Source: Imbricaverruca yamaguchii
Taxonomy: Eukaryota > Arthropoda > Thecostraca > Neoverrucidae
Assembly: GCA_034440575.1 (NCBI GenBank)
Contig: JAOTOL010001450.1
Span: 186,001 to 250,000 of the forward strand
DNA length: 64,000 nt
Direction: 5' to 3'
Part shown: piece after piece, positions 58,971 to 64,000 of the stretch
Layout: each line of letters begins with the position of its first letter
How positions within the stretch are numbered: position 1 is the stretch's first letter
Notes under the pieces: generated by a model
Seen by the model: the letters and a program-made list of their open reading frames with translations, nothing else
The model's database searches: none
Told to the model about the DNA's origin: nothing
Position numbers and translations under genes: made by a program

Positions 58971-60336
58971 ATGCAGGTCACGTCCAGGCAGATGCGCAGA
59001 TTCGCAAACAGAACCAATTTCCTCCGGAACAAAACTGTTTCCAAAACGAAGTCTCATGACCACAGATGGCTACACAATCACAAAAAAACCTAACGCATCG
59101 AATGAATAATAGGAGCAGGTTTCCGAGTTTCCATTCGACAAATAATGCAAAGGTGAAGGTGTTCAGGCGTATCCTAGTAGGGTAGCGTGAAGCACAAACA
59201 CACAAACAAACACACACTCACACACATTCTTGCACATGTTTGCAACTTGTTCGACATTCCTTAGGCTCAGCCGAGGTCATCGGTTTAACACGCGAGCCGG
59301 AGTGGGCGTAGATTCGGACCCATCCCCGCATAGATATCGGAAACTACTGAAGTTGGAACCGCAAAATCTGGAGAGTAGATTACGGCTGTAGTGCACTCGC
59401 TTCAGTATAAATTTCATCATCATAGGTCAATGCCTTCTGGGTCAAATAACGACGGGAGTGGCCACCACACCGCTCCCCCGCGCCACCGCGGCGATGAATT
59501 CTGTGTGACCTTGAACGCTCGGTGGCCGGATGGCGGCCAACGGTCGGCCGCCGCCCGGTCGGTCGACTTTGCACCTCCGCAGTTCCTACATTGACCAACG
59601 GATTTCGATTTTGTTCACTGCACAGAATGTGTTTATTAATCCTTAACACAGTCGCAAGACTTCATTGCAATATCTCCGCACATTTATGAGATATTGTCGA
59701 AAAACAGAAGTGGTTGGCGGATTCCTTCCTCCCCCACCCGTGCTCGTGTTAGATGAGTTGGCATTTGTGCGGGTGGCACCGGCGGATACAATAACCCTAC
59801 CAGGATGTCTGGATTAGATTGCGAGACACGTGGGAGGAGAATTACGTCCGCTTCGTCTCCAGCTACTTGTGAACTGTTCCCGATTTGCCGACGTTCTCAT
59901 TCACCGGACAGCGCGGGCGTGCTGGTGGAGAGGGCGCTTGCCAGGTAATCCTGCACACATGGCAGTGCAACATTTGTGGTGTCCGTGTGGGAGGAATTGG
60001 TTCCATCGCACGGCCACGTGCTTGATGGAAAATTGGGTCGTTTTTGCCATGCAGTGACTTAGTTGTAGCTGTACGCTATTGTGTTTATCCTTGTGTTTTG
60101 TATTTAGTCTGACCTGGACTGGATTTGTTTCGTATTTATTCTGGACAATTACAAAATAAGTTTGTAAAATATTCTAATTTTGTTGCGGTGCAAACAGTGG
60201 TACTCATTGATCCAACGAACACATTTAATCTGTATGATGATTTCCGAGAAAGTTCACTGGAACTATTAGAGTTAAGAATTTTGAAAGGGTAGACTTCTGG
60301 ACGACTTTTCCTCTTTTGCTTAGCTATATGTGAGAT
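58971..60336. other. Unassigned sequence
   Basis: A short CpG-rich patch lies at 59470-59580. A 75-codon plus ORF (59830-60057) and others lack motifs. Confidence 0.35.
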
Positions 60337-60476
60337 CAGAGGCGCAGTCAAAGGGGCTTTGTGGGGGGGGGGGTCTGGGCCCACCCCTTAACAACCAAAA
60401 ATACACCAGCTAAATAAAATATTTTGAGATTTACACCGCGCAAAAAAGGTGGTGAAGCGCGCCGAAAGCAGTCTCC
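60337..60476 (+). mobile_element. hAT-like MITE (family A), 3'-truncated copy
   Basis: Begins CAGAGGCGCAGTC, with a G-run and GCCCACCCC block, CAACCAAAAATACACCAGC, then GAAGCGCGCCGAAAGC. The GAAAATCCTGGCTGCGCC right end is missing. Confidence 0.65.
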
Positions 60477-60679
60477 ATTATATATGATTTTGTGTTGTAT
60501 CCAGTACTCCTTCAAAGCATTGTGGCTTCTCCTCCGCTCGCATCTCACCAAGTCCACAACGGCAACACAAAGAAAATACTGTATGCTGATAGATACTGCA
60601 GGAGACCAGACTGAACGCACGTCTCTCAAACTCAACCTCACGTGCACAGCCGCTTAGTCGGTGGACGGGGAATCTGGCG

Positions 60680-60965
60680 GTGCATATGAAGGTGCCAGGG
60701 TGGTGTGTATATGGAGGTGCTAGGGTGGTGTATATGGAGGTGGCAGGGTGGTGTATATGGAGGTGACAGGGTGGTGTATGTGGAGGTGGCAGGGTGGTGT
60801 ATATAGAGGTGGCATGGTGGTGTATATGGAGGTGGCAGGGTGGTGTATATGGAGGTGGCAGGGTGGTGTATATGGAGGTGGCAGGGTGGTGTATATGGAG
60901 GTGGCAGGGCGGTGTATATGGAGGTGGCAGGGTGGTGTATATGGAGGTGGCAGGGTGGCGTAAAT
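60680..60965. repeat. 23-bp minisatellite, about 12 copies
   Basis: Unit AGGGTGGTGTATATGGAGG plus TGGC. ATGGAGG starts at 60711, 60734 and 60757, exactly 23 bp apart. Confidence 0.95.
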
Positions 60966-61074
60966 GCCAGTATCCCGCAAACACACGGGCTGCAATCACA
61001 GAGCCACCAGCGCTGAGCCGAAACAGGCCGCCACAACGGCCCGAGTGGGGCGCTAGTGCTGCCGTGCAGTGAGG

Positions 61075-61965
61075 GACCCTCGGGGTCGGCACCCACCGGC
61101 ACATTGTCGTCGGGCACACAACACCCCCACCGTCCCAACACGTCACTCGGGGCCGGTACCCACCCGCACATTGTCGTCGGGCACACAACACCCCCACCGT
61201 CCCAACACGTGGTGACAGGGGCACTCGGGGTCGGTACCCACCCACCCGCACATTGTCGTTGAGCACACAACACCCCCACCGTCCCAACACGTAGTGGCAG
61301 GGGGATGGGGTGGTACCCCCGGGGGGGCACACAACACCCCCACCGTCATCGGGGTCGGTACCCACCGGCACATTGTCGTCGGGCGTACAACACCCCCACC
61401 GTCCCAACACGTGGTGCAGGGGCATCGGGGTCGGTCACCCACCGGCACATTGTCGTCGGGGACACAGCACCCCACCGTCCCAACACGTAGTGACAGGGGC
61501 ACTCGGGGTCGGTACCCCGCACATTGTCGTCGGGCGTACAACGCCCCCACCGTCCCAACACGTAGTGGCAGGGGGGGGCACTCGGGGTCGGTACCCGCCC
61601 GCACATTGTCGTCGAGCGTACAACACCCCCACCGTCCCATCACGTAGGACGGGGAGGGGGGCACTCGGGGTCGGTGCTAACCCGCACATTGTCGTCGGGC
61701 ACACAACACCCTCACCGTCCCAACACGTAGTGGCAGGGGCATTCAGGGTCGGTGCCAACCCGCACATTGTCGTCGGGCACACAACACCCTCACCGTCCCA
61801 ACACGTAGTGACAGGGGCACTCGGGGTCGGTGCCAACCCGCACATTGTCGTCGGGCACACAACACCCCCACCGTCCCAACACGTAGTGACAGGGGCACTC
61901 AGGGTCGGTACCCGCCCGCGCATTGTCGTCGGGCACACAACACTCCAACGGTCCCTACACGTAGC
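61075..61965. repeat. 78-bp minisatellite, about 12 copies
   Basis: Units contain CACTCGGGGTCGGT, CCCGCACATTGTCGTCGGGC, ACACAACACCCCCACCGTCC and CAACACGTAGTGACAGGGG. ACATTGTCG at 61686 and 61764 gives the 78-bp period. Several units are 67 or 82 bp through small deletions or duplications. Confidence 0.95.
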
Positions 61966-62340
61966 GACGCTGGCACCGGCAATTTTTACACCTGAGCGTT
62001 CGCACGTGCCGGCTATTGAGAGTGAGTATGCACAGAAGCATGCCGCAGCGTGCACAAGTGCCGCCGACGAGCCGTGCACGTGTGCACCACAGGCCCCGCT
62101 ATGGTCACCCCCCCCCCACACCCTCCACTCTGCCTCCCTGCAGCATAATGCGGACTCGAACGCCGGTCGAACACCGAGCCTTGCATGTGACTGTGGTGCT
62201 TGCATAAGACTGTGGCTAAGTTGGCGTACCGTTACGTTGCATAATTTGGACACTGAGATTTGCGCTTCTCCTGGTAGATGCTACGCTGTTGTAACCATCG
62301 TATAGCTGGAAGCTTTCCATGGAACGTTGAATATGCGCTT
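61966..62340. other. Unassigned sequence between arrays
   Basis: Unique spacer of about 370 bp with no recognised gene. Confidence 0.4.
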
Positions 62341-62962
62341 ATATTTTTCCTCTGCTATGTATGCACTTACTGAGCACCTGCTGAATACCTAGTGAGCACT
62401 TACTGAGCACATGGGTGTAGACATTGGGGGAGGATCACAACCGTTACATTTGTCCTCTGTCATGCACTTGCTGAGCACTTACTGAGCACTTGCTGAACAC
62501 TTGCTGAGCACTTGCTGAACACTTAGTGAGCACATGGGTGGAGACGTTGGGTGAGGATCACGACTCTTACATGTTTCCTCTGTCATGCACTTGCTGAGCA
62601 CTTGCTGAGTAGTTACTAACCAATTACTGACCACTTGCTGAACACTTACTGAGCGCACTGGTGAAGACGTTGGGGGAGGATCACCACTCGTCCATATTCT
62701 TGTTCTGGCATGCACTTACTGAGCATCTACTGAACACCTACTGAGCACATTGATGGACACGTTGGGTGAGGACCACGACCCTTGCATTTTTCCTGTCACG
62801 CACTTGCTGAATACTTACTGTACATTTACTGAATACTTACTAGTACTTACTGAACACCTACCCAGCACTTACTGAGCATAAGGGTGAAGACGCCGGAGGA
62901 GGATTGCTACCCTTACGTTTTTCTTCTGTCATGCACTTACTGAGCAAATGGATGGAGACGTC
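62340..62962. repeat. Two-level repeat: 10-12 bp inside about 90-130 bp units
   Basis: CATGCACTTGCTGAGCACTT or a variant starts units near 62461, 62584, 62709, 62797 and 62930. Within each unit, CACTTGCTGA/CACTTACTGA repeats 2-6 times before GCACATGGGTGGAGACGTTG and GGAGGATCAC. Confidence 0.85.
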
Positions 62963-63655
62963 TGTGAGGATTACGACCTTTCTGTATACTCCATGAAATA
63001 CATTTACTCCACAAGAAAAAAAAATCGAAATGCCACGCAATCAATGGGAAGGCTGAGGAGGTTCCAAATTCGATGAAGTTTTCATTCTAGGTTGGATTTA
63101 TTTTTGCCTTTTATCGGGCAATTCTTTTTACTGGCCTCCGCCTCCTTGGAATCTCGAGAGATCCTCATCTATGGCTGAGGAGTTATAACGCGCCACCCAA
63201 AATCCCGGTATTGTCGGTAGACCAGGCTTAGCCTTCGCCCAGCCTATGCTGGATGCTGCCCTCCGCCTGACGTGGCTGAATATGGCCTTCTGGCCGAGGG
63301 TGGAGGTGGCCCCTCGTCTGCCTATGACTACCCTTTGCCCGGCAAGGCTGGGTGCGGCAGTCTGTCCAACGGGATTTGGTTCAGTTCTCGGTCCAAGAGC
63401 TGGCATTGCCATCTACGCCATCAGCATCCTGACGCATGCTGAATGAAAGAGACGCTATACTCATGAGTTGGGGAGTTGCGTTCGTCGTGGTCTAAGGATA
63501 GCGCCAAGCATAGTCTGGAGGTGAACTGTGCTAAGCACGGGGTGAGCAGATACTGTACCTAGGAAAGCCTGGAGAGGGCCCAGTACGGTCTGGAGAGCTG
63601 CCGTATCCAGCACTATCTTGGTGGGGACTGTGCCTAGCGTGATCAGGGGAGGGAC
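62963..63655. other. Unassigned sequence
   Basis: A 94-codon minus ORF (63128-63412) has no motif that I know. Plus 63080-63140 (GGATTTATTTTTGCC) is TE-like in style but not identifiable. Confidence 0.3.
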
Positions 63656-63657
63656 TG

Positions 63658-64000
63658 CAATCAGCAGGACCTGGGGAGAAACCGCACCCAGCACGGACCT
63701 GGGAGAGACCGCACCCAACACGGCCCGGGGAGAGACCGCACCCAACACGGCCCGGGGAGAGACCGCACCCAACACGGCCCGGGGAGAGACCGCACCCAGC
63801 ACAGCCCGGGGAGAGACCGCACCCAGCACGGACCTGGGAGAGACCGCACCCAACACGGCCCGGGGAGAGACCGCACCCAACACGGCCCGGGGAGGGACCG
63901 CCCCCAGTAAAGCCCGGGGAGAGACCGCACCCAACACGGCCCGGGGAGAGACCGCACCCAACACGGCCCGGGGAGGGACCGCCCCCAGTAAAGCCCGGGG
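63658..64000. repeat. 27-bp minisatellite continuing past the window end
   Basis: ACCGCACCCAACACGGCCCG with GGGAGAG, at 63681, 63708, 63735 and so on, 27 bp apart. The period is a multiple of three, so minus frames give a 9-residue repeat (AVSPRAVLG). The array is cut at base 64000. Confidence 0.95.

Noticed and set aside
59225..59320. tRNA-like element on minus (GGGTCCGAATC)
   Set aside because: Only the B-box-like word is present. A convincing A box at the right distance is missing.
61310..62305. 331-codon plus ORF and matching minus ORFs
   Set aside because: The 78-bp period is a multiple of three and the unit is stop-free. The peptide is the array unit repeated.

Overview
This window reads as a gene-poor, repeat-rich stretch of an animal nuclear genome. 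The supporting signs are tRNA-derived SINEs with target-site duplications, a decayed LINE reverse transcriptase, small non-autonomous DNA transposons, long microsatellites and minisatellites, and islands of CpG-rich sequence in an AT-rich background. There is no operon structure and no run of adjacent long ORFs with recognisable products. An invertebrate, perhaps a large arthropod genome, fits best, but I cannot name the species from sequence alone.

Layout. 1-3.8 kb: SINE fragments, a hAT-like MITE with an 8-bp target duplication, an (AT)n tract, a 20-bp minisatellite and one copy of a second transposon family. 3.8-16 kb: mostly unique sequence with small tandem repeats, a TE-like terminus near 8.1 kb and a hairpin 3' tail near 10.1 kb. 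16-18 kb: a large (CT)n tract running into a CpG-rich segment. 18-28.5 kb: AT-rich and feature-poor, with a putative TTAA-type element at 25.5-26.25 kb. 28.5-31.2 kb: a 13-bp minisatellite, a CpG-rich segment, then a (CACT)n tract. 31.4-34 kb: a truncated LINE RT, a young SINE and a tandem array. 34-41 kb: hairpins, two more hAT-like MITE copies, a nested palindrome and a second SINE family with a 14-bp target duplication. 41.4-47.5 kb: a 72-bp array followed by CpG-rich segments carrying AT-rich, TAAT-type cores. 48.5-49.15 kb: a full-length SINE and the best candidate host exon, an activin/TGF-beta prodomain-like ORF on the minus strand. 52.4-57.7 kb and 60.7-64 kb: long minisatellites with unit lengths of 43, 38, 42-48, about 12, 23, 78, about 90-130 and 27 bp.

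The only coding homology I would stand on is the LINE reverse transcriptase, which is a pseudogene. The prodomain-like exon is plausible but unproven. Most long ORFs here are by-products of tandem arrays whose units lack stop codons. The most interesting material is the 38-bp double-palindrome array, the CpG islands with homeodomain-type cores, the nested foldback at 38.4 kb, and the dated insertions, which show the order in which repeats arrived.
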